Shown: positions 7,778-16,805, counted from the first letter of the stretch. The stretch: 64,000 nt of DNA from Spirochaetaceae bacterium (GCA_002730875.1 PCBI01000013.1:62001-126000); one strand, 5' to 3'. Program-made: numbers and translations. Notes: generated by a model from the sequence alone, not told the origin.

Positions 7778-8083
7778 ATGAGTGATTTAGAAACTCGCAT
7801 GGGAATTCTGGAACACAGAATGGACAACAACGAAGAACAGAACCGCAGACTGGAAGATGAACTGGTCCGCTCACGCATGGAAGTGCGGGACGCCTTCCAG
7901 AGGCTGGACATGCGTATAGATGAAACGAACCGCAGAATCGATCAGCTTCAGAATAACCTCAGCCAGCAAATCCTGGAACTTGCGGCCCAGACGAACAGGA
8001 TCCACCGCTGGATTATCGCAGTAGCTCTGTTCATCGTCACCGTTCTGCCTGTTACGTTCAAGCTGGCCGACCGCTGGCTCTGA
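7778..8083 (+). CDS. Coiled-coil, C-terminally anchored protein, paralogue 5 (type A)
   Basis: 101 aa, the shortest copy. Conserved head followed by hardly more than two heptads (MDMRIDETNRRIDQLQNN), the type A tail LSQQILELAAQTNRIH and a membrane segment (WIIAVALFIVTVLPVTFKLA) ending DRWL. Closes the array; no palindromic repeats as regular as the others follow it. Confidence 0.8.
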   Translation: MSDLETRMGILEHRMDNNEEQNRRLEDELVRSRMEVRDAFQRLDMRIDETNRRIDQLQNNLSQQILELAAQTNRIHRWIIAVALFIVTVLPVTFKLADRWL

Positions 8084-8225
8084 AGTATTCCCTCGGCGTT
8101 TGCTGTGATCCTTTCTGAATGATCCTGTTTGTTGCCAGTGGACCGAACCGCTCCCTTTCGTTCGTCCCAGGCTCACCGAAAACGGGGCCGCGGCTTCCAT
8201 TCGTTTAGCGCGACGGCCCCCGGCC

Positions 8226-8642
8226 TTACATGGCCTGAATGGAGGCCGAGTAGGTTCCCCCGAATCCTGAACAGGTGCTTTGCGGGGTAGCAAAACCCGT
8301 ATAGAATAGGAGTATAAACCCGGAAGAGGTCAACCCGTTGCTGTTCACAATCCGGCACGAACCGATCACGTTGGACGTTGAGCAAGGCGTAGTCTGATAT
8401 GTACCGGTGGTACAGTTTTGAGCGCCACCTCCAAATCCATAGGAGTCCTGGCAGTAGTTGCTACCCGAGTAGTTGCAGCTATCCTTGTATTGCAACGAGT
8501 TTGCAAGAGCCCACAAAACCAGCAAAGTCTCTTCGTCTTTGTTGTCCTCTTCTTCAAACATTGAGCAGGAGACCGTAAGAGTGGTCATCCCCAGAATCAA
8601 AACCAATAACCGCCGCCGAAAAAACATAGATTTCTTTTTCAA
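8226..8642 (-). CDS. Small Ser/Thr/Cys-rich lipoprotein
   Basis: 138 aa from a TTG at 8642, chosen because GGAGGAAG lies 3-6 nt upstream; an ATG at 8627 is the alternative. The signal peptide (MFFRRRLLVLILGMTTLTVSC) ends in a spirochaete-like lipobox, so the mature protein should be a lipid-anchored envelope protein. Mature residues begin SMFEEEDNKDEE and continue into a region rich in Ser, Thr, Gly, Tyr and Cys (YGFGGGAQNCTTGTYQ), suggesting disulfides. No family recognised; resembles the many small lineage-specific leptospiral lipoproteins. Confidence 0.75.
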   Translation of the reverse strand: MKKKSMFFRRRLLVLILGMTTLTVSCSMFEEEDNKDEETLLVLWALANSLQYKDSCNYSGSNYCQDSYGFGGGAQNCTTGTYQTTPCSTSNVIGSCRIVNSNGLTSSGFILLFYTGFATPQSTCSGFGGTYSASIQAM

Positions 8643-9295
8643 CGACTTCCTCCGCTTAAACTGGCGCGCAGGGCCATGTCTAAAATAGATTTCGCTCCTT
8701 CGCATGCAATCCGCTCAGCGAGAGCGATGAGGATCGCTTGTTCGCCAGCGTTTTCCGTCAATCGATTTCTCCGCCGTTAAGGAAATTTTCCTATGCGCCG
8801 CAGAAAAACAAACAGGCACCAGGACTTTAGCTTTCGATACCCGAACCTAAGCGGATTGGGCGCTGTCGGAGTCAGCCCACCCGGGACCAATATAGCGCCG
8901 CCACGGTCACACGGTTGCTGGCTCCTGTCTTGACAATTAGACTCGGTAGGTAGGTACGCAGCCCGGCGGATTGAATCATTCGTCGGCCGTGCCCGTTTGG
9001 CACAACTGCGATTGCCCTGCCTGCGATGATTGTCCGCCTGGCCCTGTTATCCTTCGAGGAAGTTCGGCTTTGTGGATTTCCTGCGCCCACTATTCGACCA
9101 TCCCTGCTCGGACGGCGCTTCGGGCCTGGTTCACCTTATAGACTGCTCGCGGCCAGGACTCTGGACCGGATTTTGATCGACTTGCTCCTTTGGCTCAGGG
9201 CTTAACGTCTGGAAAGATTTCGCTACGCGTAACAATTTTTTCCGCGAATGGTGTAGACGGGCCGCCGGTCCCGATTACTTTATTTCCCAATCACG
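8643..9295. other. Intergenic region without convincing gene
   Basis: Holds the promoter region for the lipoprotein to the left and the upstream region of the gene at 9296. Degenerate traces of the palindromic repeat appear near 9055-9140 (gaagttcggct, actattcgacc, cctggttcaccttatagac). A minus-strand frame at 8872-9090 has no start signal and looks spurious. Confidence 0.5.
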
Positions 9296-9799
9296 ATGAA
9301 AAGTAAGCGTAGCTATAATTTCCAGGGTCACTTTGTAGGGCTGCTCATACTTCTGGGCATAGGCGGATGTTTTTCAGGCGCCATGATGTTGATTTTTTCA
9401 GATATGCCCCTGGAAGGTTCGATAGTACTCGGACTGGGCCTGCCCGCGCTCATCGGCGGAGGCTATCTGGCAAGCCGGTTGGGAAAAGCCTGGCGAAAGA
9501 AACGCCTGGCCGACGTGCTGGCAGATCCCGAAAAGCTCATTATCGCCCGCTTCCAGGATACCGACTCCGGAGAAGAAGTCATACTGACAGACGATGAATA
9601 CTTCCGGGGGGAAAAAGAATACCAGGAGTTTCTAAATGACCCTTACAAATTGATGTCCGTCCAGCTTCGCAGCGGAATAATGCATCTGCGGATTAGATAT
9701 TCGGGGGGCAATACTTATATGCTCACGAAAGAAATCCACTACCCACCCGAAGTAGAAGACGTATTGAGAAAGTGGATCGCGAAACGGGACTTCAGCTGA
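9296..9799 (+). CDS. Membrane protein of unknown function, 167 aa
   Basis: Two N-terminal membrane segments (about 14-36, VGLLILLGIGGCFSGAMMLIF, and 42-60, IVLGLGLPALIGGGYLA) followed by a basic stretch (RLGKAWRKKR) and a soluble, probably cytoplasmic domain of about 100 residues (LIIARFQDTDSGEEVILTDDEYF ... RIRYSGGNTYMLTKEI). No motif recognised. The ATG has no strong ribosome site. Convergent with the transporter gene that follows. Confidence 0.7.
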   Translation: MKSKRSYNFQGHFVGLLILLGIGGCFSGAMMLIFSDMPLEGSIVLGLGLPALIGGGYLASRLGKAWRKKRLADVLADPEKLIIARFQDTDSGEEVILTDDEYFRGEKEYQEFLNDPYKLMSVQLRSGIMHLRIRYSGGNTYMLTKEIHYPPEVEDVLRKWIAKRDFS

Positions 9800-9846
9800 G
9801 TAATGCTGGCGCGGCGAGTCGCAGGGACTTTTTTACTCGTCGAGTA

Positions 9847-11121
9847 CTAGCTGGTGAATTCAACAAAGACGTAATAAAAGCTAAACAGAACCAGAAATAC
9901 GAGACCCACAATGCCCAGTCCGCGGGCGATGGGGCCCTGACGATGCTCATCCGGGACATCCGGCCTGCTCATCACCCGAAGATTAAGATAGGCAAGGACG
10001 GCCGCAGTTAGAAAGGCGATGGATGTGGCGAAGTCTACCAGGCCGCGCATATTCTCGAGAAAAAAGACCAGAATGATCAGACTGCCGACGATAAGTGCAG
10101 CCAATAGCAGCCAGTAGTGTTTGGAGCGGCTATCGTCCTGCTCTGCGGAGAGCTCCGGATCCGTTCCATGGCGAAGAACCATCAAACCATGGCGCAAACT
10201 TCTCGCATACGCATCCAGGACCGTCAGTGTGGTGCTGAACATGGTCGTAAAAGCGGCGATGGCGATAATGACAAAGAAGGCCGGGCCCAGGTTTTTCGTA
10301 TACATCTCGATTAATTGACCGGCAAACGTGGCGGCCCTGGGCGAAAGGGCCTCCCCGGACCCGTAAAGAACCAGAGCGCCCAGAGAAACAAAACACACTG
10401 CGAGAAAAGTGGTGCCCCAGTAACCTACGTGAAAATCGCGGATCGCATCGCGCATGGATGGCAGATGTCCATCCTGCCGCTTTTTCGCAATTGTCCACAG
10501 GGAATGCCATATCGATATGTCAATGGGCGCCGGCATCCAGCCCACAAGAGCAATCAGGAAGGCAATGCTGGCCGCATCGCTCCAATCGAACTGCTTGAGT
10601 GGCCCGACCGGTGATGGCGCCGGAGAGCTGAAAGCGGATACAACGGCGATGATCGTCGAAACCGTAAGCGTGAGGATAATCAATCGCATGGATCGATCCA
10701 AAAGCTTATATCGGCCGATGGCCAGAATGGCCCCGCAAATAGCCAGAAGACCGGAGCTAATGACCCATAGCGGAATCTCGATTCTGAAGATGTGTGCGGC
10801 CAGACCGGCGGTGACCACAGTGACGGCAGCCTGCACGATAAACATGCTACCAATCGTGATTAGCAGGTAAAGAATCACCGCGGATCGGCCCAGTTCGCGA
10901 TAGCCTTCCAGCAAACTCTTGCCGGTTGCCACTGTATACCGGGGGCCGATTTCAAAAAATGGATATTTGATTACGTTTGCGACTATGATCACCCAGATCA
11001 ACTGAAAGCCGTACTCCGCGCCGGCACGGGTGGATTGCACCAGATGAGAAACGCCGATGGCGGCGCCGGCGTATAGCAGGCCCGGTCCCAGACTTCGAAA
11101 GAATGTGATCATGGGAACCAT
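9847..11121 (-). CDS. NRAMP-related transporter, non-canonical
   Basis: 424 aa with about eleven membrane segments. The N-terminus (LGPGLLYAGAAIGVSHLVQSTRAGAEYG) aligns with NRAMP TM1, and GWMPAPIDISIWHSLWT with TM6. NRAMP proteins are proton-coupled importers of Mn, Fe and similar metals. However, the metal-binding DPGN of TM1 is replaced by AAIGVS, and the TM6 MPH is MPA. This places it among NRAMP-related proteins whose substrate is probably not the usual transition metals. Start at ATG 11121 with a second ATG nine bases downstream. Monocistronic by position. Confidence 0.75.
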   Translation of the reverse strand: MVPMITFFRSLGPGLLYAGAAIGVSHLVQSTRAGAEYGFQLIWVIIVANVIKYPFFEIGPRYTVATGKSLLEGYRELGRSAVILYLLITIGSMFIVQAAVTVVTAGLAAHIFRIEIPLWVISSGLLAICGAILAIGRYKLLDRSMRLIILTLTVSTIIAVVSAFSSPAPSPVGPLKQFDWSDAASIAFLIALVGWMPAPIDISIWHSLWTIAKKRQDGHLPSMRDAIRDFHVGYWGTTFLAVCFVSLGALVLYGSGEALSPRAATFAGQLIEMYTKNLGPAFFVIIAIAAFTTMFSTTLTVLDAYARSLRHGLMVLRHGTDPELSAEQDDSRSKHYWLLLAALIVGSLIILVFFLENMRGLVDFATSIAFLTAAVLAYLNLRVMSRPDVPDEHRQGPIARGLGIVGLVFLVLFSFYYVFVEFTS

Positions 11122-11516
11122 GGGCCGCCCATCTCCCCTGCGGGAAAACTTCTTTTGCGGCTAGTTTTTTTACCTGGATGGTTTTCCTAATGCACTGCCT
11201 AAATCGAATGGAGCGCCCGGTCTAAACGGTAAGGAGCGGAGGGGTCAGGAGCCTATTTCCAGAGAAAGAGTATTGTCCTGTAGGCAGTGAATTCACCGCT
11301 TTCCGGCATCCATTTCCCCCGCGACATCAGAACAAATATGTTCTTGGTCCCCGCCAGAACCGTTTCCCTCGCCAGCAAAAAGGCGGCAGCGAAGAATCCG
11401 CGATCAATGAGTGTGAGGCTCCTTGCCGAAAATCCCGCCGATCCTTGCACGACTGGTGTCAAAGCTGTGTGCCCCAGGAATCAAATACGAACTTCATTCC
11501 AGTATTCGTATTTCAA
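11122..11516. other. Intergenic region, possible decayed gene
   Basis: About 395 bp without a gene I can support. A 69-codon minus-strand frame (11253-11462) encodes a plausible-looking piece (FFAAAFLLARETVLAGTKNIFVL) but lacks a ribosome site and may be a remnant. It contains the promoter region of the transporter. Confidence 0.45.
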
Positions 11517-12167
11517 TTAGATCACATTATCCTTAATCAGGTCCCGGGCAACATATGAAAATAGAGTCGCGTATATGGAGTCATTGGTGTCCTGGTTTGA
11601 CGAGATCAGCCAAATTGGAAGAAACAAATTCCAGTTCAGGGAGTGGAAAGAGAAGGTATATTCATACTGTTTTCGGAGCTCTCCCTCCTCATAGTAGTTA
11701 ACCACAAATCGATGGTCCGGATTAGTATACGTCGGTATCCAGTTCAACGTGAGCCCCGCAATCACAGCATTGGTCATTGTCCATGCACCCGATATCTCCT
11801 CCTGGAGTATCTCTAAATGATTTCCGGATTCCGCCCGATTAATTCCGACGAATTCCACCTTTTTGAAGACACCCCTGGATACAAGTGCATCCATTCCAGG
11901 CTGCATATACCTCTGAAGCTGAGGGGCATAGCGCTGCTCTATGGTCTTGTCCCTTTCCATTGCGGAATAGTCAACATTGCTATACCGAAAGGAAACGGTT
12001 ACCTCCTCCACGTTGCGGGCAGCCCTGAATTGCGAATCGTCCAGTCTAGCATCGTTGCCACTCATCCAGCTTATGCAACCCGGCATGGTGAGCAGGGCGA
12101 GAGCCAGGATCCCCTTTCTTAGCCATTCCATAGGTACGAGAATTCGATTCGAGGATTGCAGATTCAT
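11517..12167 (-). CDS. Lipoprotein of unknown function, 216 aa
   Basis: The start at ATG 12167 is chosen for its GGAG nine bases upstream; a longer frame to 12260 lacks one. The signal peptide (WLRKGILALALLTMPGC) ends in a lipobox, so this is an envelope lipoprotein. The mature part contains EEVTVSFRYSNVDYSAMERDKTIEQ, a central VEFVGIN..SGNHLEILQEE region, and a hydrophobic stretch (TNAVIAGLTLNWIPTYT) typical of TRL/GNA1162-like lipoproteins, though I cannot assign it. Ends ARDLIKDNVI. Confidence 0.75.
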   Translation of the reverse strand: MNLQSSNRILVPMEWLRKGILALALLTMPGCISWMSGNDARLDDSQFRAARNVEEVTVSFRYSNVDYSAMERDKTIEQRYAPQLQRYMQPGMDALVSRGVFKKVEFVGINRAESGNHLEILQEEISGAWTMTNAVIAGLTLNWIPTYTNPDHRFVVNYYEEGELRKQYEYTFSFHSLNWNLFLPIWLISSNQDTNDSIYATLFSYVARDLIKDNVI

Positions 12168-12495
12168 TTTAGACCACTCCAGATAAAGAATTGCGGCGGA
12201 GGTATGGAGCCCGGTCAAGGCGAATCTCGACCTGAAAGGAGAATTATTTGCCGACCCCACGAGACCTCAGGACAAAGATATTCAGCCCGCAACGTGGAAT
12301 GGGCCTGACAATGGTAATGCCAGAATTATTGGCTTGTAGCAGATTTGGATTCTCAATGGAGAATCTGAAATTCGCATTCCAGAGATTCCTGGTTTTGCCC
12401 GGGCTACCGCTATTGTTTTCTTCGTTGAATTGTGCAACGGAGGCCATGCTGTGGAACGAACAGGCTAGAGTTACGATTCGACAGGATGAGGTGGG
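12168..12495. other. Intergenic region, uncertain small frame
   Basis: A 90-codon minus-strand frame at 12244-12516 (contains NSGSPGKTRNLWNANF and ITIVRPIPRCGLNIFVLRSRG) overlaps the start of the next plus-strand frame. It lacks a ribosome site; I cannot decide if it is real. Confidence 0.4.
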
Positions 12496-12732
12496 GTGCC
12501 CCTTCATGAATGGCACAGAATCATTTGGCCTTTTCTTGAAATGCTCTTGCTCAGTCTAAGCCCGAGCCAAGCACAGGACTACATTTATGTGGACAGGGAT
12601 CTAAAAATGCAGTGCGTGATCAGATACATATCTCATTTGAATTCTATCTATGATAGTTCGGTCCCAGAGTATTTCGCAAAGACCAGTGCCAGAGCTTCTC
12701 CAGCAGGGACAAATCAAAACGATGGGCTATAG
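12496..12732 (+). CDS. Small possibly exported protein, 78 aa
   Basis: Starts at a GTG preceded by GATGAGGTG. Residues 10-26 (IWPFLEMLLLSLSPSQA) could be a signal peptide cleaved before QDYIYVDRD. The mature ~50 residues are not recognised. It ends 3 bp before the following lipoprotein gene, so the pair could be one transcript. It may instead be the tail of a decayed gene. Confidence 0.35.
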   Translation: MPLHEWHRIIWPFLEMLLLSLSPSQAQDYIYVDRDLKMQCVIRYISHLNSIYDSSVPEYFAKTSARASPAGTNQNDGL

Positions 12733-12735
12733 AAC

Positions 12736-13356
12736 ATGAGACGGTCCCTCTTCCTGATTTCGGGAATCCTTCTTTTATTACCGGCTTGCTTCTTTGCAAA
12801 TGAATGGCGAAGCCAGGCCCAGCCGCGAATTAGCAGGGATCAAAACCTGGCCATCGGTCCCGAGGCCATTTTGTTTATCGGCCATGAATCGGATCGTTTA
12901 ATTGTCTCGGCGCGATTTCGCGTATTGGACCATCCCTACGACCGACCCGAGTACTCCATTTTCTGCCTCCCATCTATGGGAGACAGAGAAACCGTAGAGA
13001 TTTCTGCGAATCAGTATCCATGCGAAATCCGACCGAAAGAATTTCTGAAAGCTTGCGCGAACGAAATCGCATCTCCATCCACGGAGAGTATCGGAACGGT
13101 CCTGGTGCATGCACGGGATCCGGATGGCCAGGTGCTTCACCGCTTCTGTTACAGAGATCCGGAGAATCCAGGACTTAGGACCATCGATGTTCGCGCAGCG
13201 CCATTGATTCGATCCTATAATGAAGGAAGTCTGCTGTACCCGGTAGACATTCCCATCGCCTATCTCCTGGATGCAGTAACATTTCCTGCGCAAGCTGCCT
13301 GCATTGGTATTTACATTTCCTCACATAGAAGTCCGGGTCCGGACCACTATGAGTAG
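12736..13356 (+). CDS. Lipoprotein of unknown function, 206 aa
   Basis: Begins MRRSLFLISGILLLLPAC, a clear type II signal peptide with lipobox LPAC, so an envelope lipoprotein. The mature part has a beta-rich look (AIGPEAILFIGHESDRLIVSARFRVLD) and four further cysteines in pairs, suggesting disulfides. No family recognised. It follows a 78-codon frame after 3 bp without a ribosome site of its own, which suggests coupling if that frame is real. Confidence 0.7.
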   Translation: MRRSLFLISGILLLLPACFFANEWRSQAQPRISRDQNLAIGPEAILFIGHESDRLIVSARFRVLDHPYDRPEYSIFCLPSMGDRETVEISANQYPCEIRPKEFLKACANEIASPSTESIGTVLVHARDPDGQVLHRFCYRDPENPGLRTIDVRAAPLIRSYNEGSLLYPVDIPIAYLLDAVTFPAQAACIGIYISSHRSPGPDHYE

Positions 13357-13546
13357 ATGGCCTTCGGTTCGCAGGCCCGGAATTCACCTAACCTGCCCAT
13401 GACCGAAGGTCGCTCAGCTGCAATCCATGAGAAAACGGATCGCCAGGAGCAGTTCATTGGGAACAATACATTTGTTTGCCTGCGACTGAGGTAATCCCCG
13501 AGCAGCTCCCAGCATCATCCTGGTAGGCCTAACCCTGATCGGATCA

Positions 13547-13867
13547 TTGATTGGGTTGACAGCGAAAGAGTTGCCCCGACATCTCAAGAGCGGGCGGGTG
13601 GTTCGCCAAACGTTTGGGGCTCCTTTAGCCTGCAGTTCCGAAATAGAGATTGATAGAAGCGAACCCGGAGCAGAGACAAGGATCTCCCTTTTGGACTTAA
13701 CCTGGGGGAACATCCGAATAAGCAAAATCGCTATCGCTAGCTTGATCATTCGTATCGTTTGCTTTGTTGCATTGGTCCTTGCTGTCTTCCTGCCGGAATT
13801 TCATCTGCTGATAGCCCTCATTCCCTGCATTCTGATAGATATAGTTCTCGGTATTCTTTCCAGTTGA
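13547..13867 (+). CDS. Membrane protein or membrane-protein fragment
   Basis: From a TTG at 13547; the frame is open back to 13490 with a further hydrophobic stretch (IILVGLTLIGSLIGL) but no ATG/GTG start, so the true 5' end may be lost. Two hydrophobic segments near the end (SLIIRIVCFVALVLAVFLPEF and LLIALIPCILIDIVLGIL) flank a soluble piece with FGAPLACSSEIEI. No family recognised. Could be a gene truncated at its 5' end. Confidence 0.4.
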   Translation: MIGLTAKELPRHLKSGRVVRQTFGAPLACSSEIEIDRSEPGAETRISLLDLTWGNIRISKIAIASLIIRIVCFVALVLAVFLPEFHLLIALIPCILIDIVLGILSS

Positions 13868-13887
13868 TCGCCCTGCCCTCCGTGCGA

Positions 13888-14273
13888 ATGTCCGGGAGCC
13901 AGGAATTGAACTCAGAGCAAAAGGCTGATCTAGAATACTTGAGCAAGGAACTCTTTGGCATGGATCTGGCGAAACGACTGGCGCGGCATCTAAAGGAGAA
14001 CGGAGCCATCGCTGACAACCACGGGGACTACTGCCGGACCGGCCTATTTCTGCAGGGCAGCCAGTATATGCATACCTTCGTGCACGATGGGCATCCAGTG
14101 GTGTACCGATCTCAGGAAAAGGATGGGCCCTCCATGAGGTTCACAAATTCATTGCCTATCTGGCATAGCAATCGGATTACTCCTTCAGCAGGTATGATAA
14201 TCCCGGAATGTTCAATAACCAGACCATTACACGCAAACGATTGGAGGATGCTCTATCTAAAGAAACGATGTAG
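13888..14273 (+). pseudogene. Frameshifted copy of the small protein encoded at 31892
   Basis: The first ~77 codons (MSGSQELNSEQKADLEYLS ... NHGDYCRTGLFLQG ... HDGHPVVY) match the intact 123-aa paralogue at 31892-32263 at most positions. Near 14120 one base is lost: the matching text continues in the +2 frame (WALHEVHKFIAYLA) and then meets a TAG at 14166-14168, after which QSDYSFS, DNPGMFNNQTITRKRLEDALS again follow the paralogue to a stop at 14271-14273. Two disabling changes make this a pseudogene. Function of the family unknown. Confidence 0.85.
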
Positions 14274-14380
14274 ACAATCACGTATTGGATGCATTCGCTG
14301 TTTCTCAAAGGCAAATCAGTAGATTTCGCTTTTGTTGCTAGCAGGGCGCTCCCGATCGGTACAGGCAGGAGTAACACATT

Positions 14381-14635
14381 ATGGCAAAACTTAAACTAGA
14401 CCTGCACGATATCTACAACCAGGGCCGCAAGATCGACGAAGCCCTGGAAAGCATAATCCATGAAGCCGTAGAAAAGAAAATCAAAGAAGTGGAAATCATT
14501 CCCGGAAAAGGAAGCGGCCAGCTGAAGAAGAAGGTGCTGCGATTCCTGGATCGAAAAGACATCAAAGCTCTCTACCATCGCGTAGATAAGGACTCTAAGA
14601 ACTTTGGCAGACTGTTCGTTTACTTCAAGTTCTGA
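14381..14635 (+). CDS. Smr-domain protein
   Basis: 84 aa, essentially a single Smr domain as in the C-terminus of MutS2: LDLHDI at 6-11, an ALESIIHEAVEKKIKEVEIIP helix-strand, the signature GKGSGQLKKKV at about 43-53, and RFLD. Smr domains bind or nick nucleic acids, including ribosome-bound mRNA and DNA junctions. AGGAG nine bases before the ATG supports the start. Stand-alone gene, convergent with the lipoprotein gene downstream. The stand-alone domain could act in ribosome rescue or DNA repair; which is not decided by sequence. Confidence 0.85.
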   Translation: MAKLKLDLHDIYNQGRKIDEALESIIHEAVEKKIKEVEIIPGKGSGQLKKKVLRFLDRKDIKALYHRVDKDSKNFGRLFVYFKF

Positions 14636-14727
14636 TCAAGATCCACCGTCAGCCCCCCGATTGCCCGAACGTTAAGATAGACAGGCCTGCCAGCGGCCGC
14701 TTCCGGACTTCAAGTCCGCGTAAAGAG

Positions 14728-15738
14728 TCAGGGCTCCAGGTCGCTCCATCTTGTCCGCTTATATAGAAGACGAGAATTATCCTTTGTTTCCTCATACATG
14801 TCTCTGCTTTCCGCCGGAGCTGCCATGAGAACCACATGAATCATATCGGAGCGACTATGGATGCTTTTTTCCCGTTCGTTCATTAGCCGCGCTCGCGGCT
14901 CAGCCAGCCGATCTTCCGGAATGCCGCGTCGTTTCAGTTCGGAGGCAACCAGATTGGCCATCTCCAGGGCTCGTGAAACGTCCGCATGATCCAGGCCCAG
15001 TATATGAATACGCGCATTTTTAGGAGCGTACTTCACAAAGCCAATGGTCCGGCTTGATAGGGAGCCACGCCAGCGAACATCGAGACTAAATAAGTGCTGT
15101 GCCCGGGAATTGCCGACGTAAAAGAATGGCATGGCAATGATTTTACGCTGCTCCATGCGGATGCGCATGTTATCCTTCAAAGTAGTCTCGCCGATCATTG
15201 TATAGTGGACAAGAGCATAGGGAATCATCGCCGTTTTCACAATGTCGTGTATTGCATAGGAAGGCAGACGCGGAATCAATGAAACTGGGTAGATTATCAA
15301 ACGCCCGAGAGAGTCCCGAACTAAATGCGTTTCTTCCATCGGCTCGCCCACCGAACTCTCAACGTTCAGGGAACGATAACTGAACAGAATTTCCACAAGG
15401 CCATCATCTGTACCGGTAAAGTGATCTGTAACACTTGAAGTAACCACTCCCTCGCCTGCATAGGCCCATCCGCCACCCTGGGTACGGAAACAGCGTTCCG
15501 GATACCGCAAGCCTCCCTGGGGATTAAAGATTAACTCCGGCAGACGGAAGTGCAAATAAAGCCAGTGCCGCTCCTCCAGTGTTGGGCAACTGCTGGATAC
15601 CAGGGCTCGATCAAAACCGGACTTGCCCCTGTACCACTGGCCGAAAGAAGCATGATGCTCGAACTGGAACGGAGAACAGGCCGGCAGAAAAACAACTCCA
15701 GCAAGAACCATCGTAAGGATTGTTTTCCGATTTTGCAT
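14728..15738 (-). CDS. Large lipoprotein of unknown function, 336 aa
   Basis: The start at ATG 15738 is supported by GGGAGC six bases upstream and leads directly into a type II signal peptide (KTILTMVLAGVVFLPAC). The mature protein has no recognised domain. It contains a SSSCPTLEERHWLYLHFRLPEL segment and a C-terminal ILGLDHADVSRALEMANLVASELKRRGIPEDRL, which has the character of an OmpA-like or secretin-like alpha/beta unit but without a clear motif. Lipid-anchored envelope protein. Convergent with the Smr gene. Confidence 0.75.
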   Translation of the reverse strand: MQNRKTILTMVLAGVVFLPACSPFQFEHHASFGQWYRGKSGFDRALVSSSCPTLEERHWLYLHFRLPELIFNPQGGLRYPERCFRTQGGGWAYAGEGVVTSSVTDHFTGTDDGLVEILFSYRSLNVESSVGEPMEETHLVRDSLGRLIIYPVSLIPRLPSYAIHDIVKTAMIPYALVHYTMIGETTLKDNMRIRMEQRKIIAMPFFYVGNSRAQHLFSLDVRWRGSLSSRTIGFVKYAPKNARIHILGLDHADVSRALEMANLVASELKRRGIPEDRLAEPRARLMNEREKSIHSRSDMIHVVLMAAPAESRDMYEETKDNSRLLYKRTRWSDLEP

Positions 15739-16040
15739 ATACGGGCTCCCAGGTTCATAGAGTAGACCATAGGCATTGAATATCTGAACAGCAGTATTTT
15801 CGTTTTTTTTCACCGGAGTGAGACCCATATCGTTTAAAGATCCCGGGCTCCCAAAATCAGGAGGGTTACTTCCAGAAATCCCCGTAGTCTTCCCCGGGAA
15901 TCGAAAAGCCTCCGAAGCACACCTGAGTTGTAAACCGATCTGGAAAGCCGTCAGATTACAAATGGGGCGATGGTAGACAGATAAGGCCAGGATAGGCTGC
16001 GTTCACCTCCTGGCCTTTCGGATTGAGCGAATTGTCAGTC

Positions 16041-16805
16041 TTAAAGACCGCCGTCGATGTTTCCGGGAGCCGGACTCTTTGTATCCGAACCACCGGAAGG
16101 CGCTCCGGAACTTCCCGGCGCGCTGCGCGGTTCCCCATCGGCGTTACCGGTGCGACCCGGTGTGCCCTTTGAGCCCGCGTCTGTGCTTCCGGTACTGCCG
16201 GGTCTAGCGCTGGAGTCCGAGTTTCCTGAACTTCCTTCCGTGCTTGCCGGTCCACTACCCTGCGCTTTTTGTAGCTTCTGGCGTCCCTGCTCAGTGAACT
16301 TCGCATCCAGAGCGTCCAGGTCTTCGGTGTTGCATCCGCAGTTCACCGATAATCGATAATCGAAGTCCTTTTCGCAGCCGGCGGACTGGCTTGCGCCTTT
16401 GCACTGAATATTGATGTCCGCAGTGGCGCCGGCTTCGATGGACTCGGGAACATCCAGCTCACACTGCCAGGGCTCTTTGTAGGTGGGGTTTGCTTCCAAC
16501 TTGCATTCAACTCTGCACAGGGACTTGTTGCTGAGCGTGCGAACTACAGCCAGCTTGCCTTCGTTGCAGCTAGCTTTGATTTGCGAAGGTCCGGCCTTTA
16601 CGTCGAATTCGTAGTTAGGTTCAATGCGATACTTGCTGGCTTCCGGAAACTGAACGCAACCCGCCACCAGGGCAAGGAGCAATAAAGAAAATGCCGCCAC
16701 AGGCTTCAAAATCAGACTCCGGTTCCTTTGAGCGCGCATAGAGTGTGCAGAGTGCATGGATGGCATACCGGCTCGCTTCGTATACCTGGAATGGCGCCCA
16801 CTCAT
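16041..16805 (-). CDS. Cys-rich lipoprotein with disordered Ser/Gly/Pro tail
   Basis: 254 aa. The start at ATG 16805 has GGGAGG six bases upstream and overlaps the stop of the preceding gene in an ATGA junction, so the two are translationally coupled. A long basic n-region precedes a hydrophobic core and lipobox (LLLLALVAGC). The domain after it has eight cysteines in pairs (CRVECKLE, NCGCNTEDLD), likely disulfide-bonded. The last ~75 residues are low-complexity Gly/Ser/Pro/Asp, probably a disordered surface tail. No family recognised. Confidence 0.75.
   Translation of the reverse strand: MSGRHSRYTKRAGMPSMHSAHSMRAQRNRSLILKPVAAFSLLLLALVAGCVQFPEASKYRIEPNYEFDVKAGPSQIKASCNEGKLAVVRTLSNKSLCRVECKLEANPTYKEPWQCELDVPESIEAGATADINIQCKGASQSAGCEKDFDYRLSVNCGCNTEDLDALDAKFTEQGRQKLQKAQGSGPASTEGSSGNSDSSARPGSTGSTDAGSKGTPGRTGNADGEPRSAPGSSGAPSGGSDTKSPAPGNIDGGL

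Noticed and set aside
5311-8083. Homology of the coiled-coil paralogues to Borrelia Bdr proteins
   Set aside because: The plan is alike (repeats plus terminal membrane segment), but heptad coiled coils converge easily and no shared non-repeat motif was seen.
9800-9846. Terminator between 9799 and 9847
   Set aside because: A possible stem (ggcgagt / actcgtc) has a mismatch and a long loop; too weak to call.
12244-12516. Minus-strand 90-codon gene upstream of the lipoprotein at 11517
   Set aside because: Could be real, but there is no ribosome site and it overlaps a plus-strand frame; not supported enough for a CDS entry.
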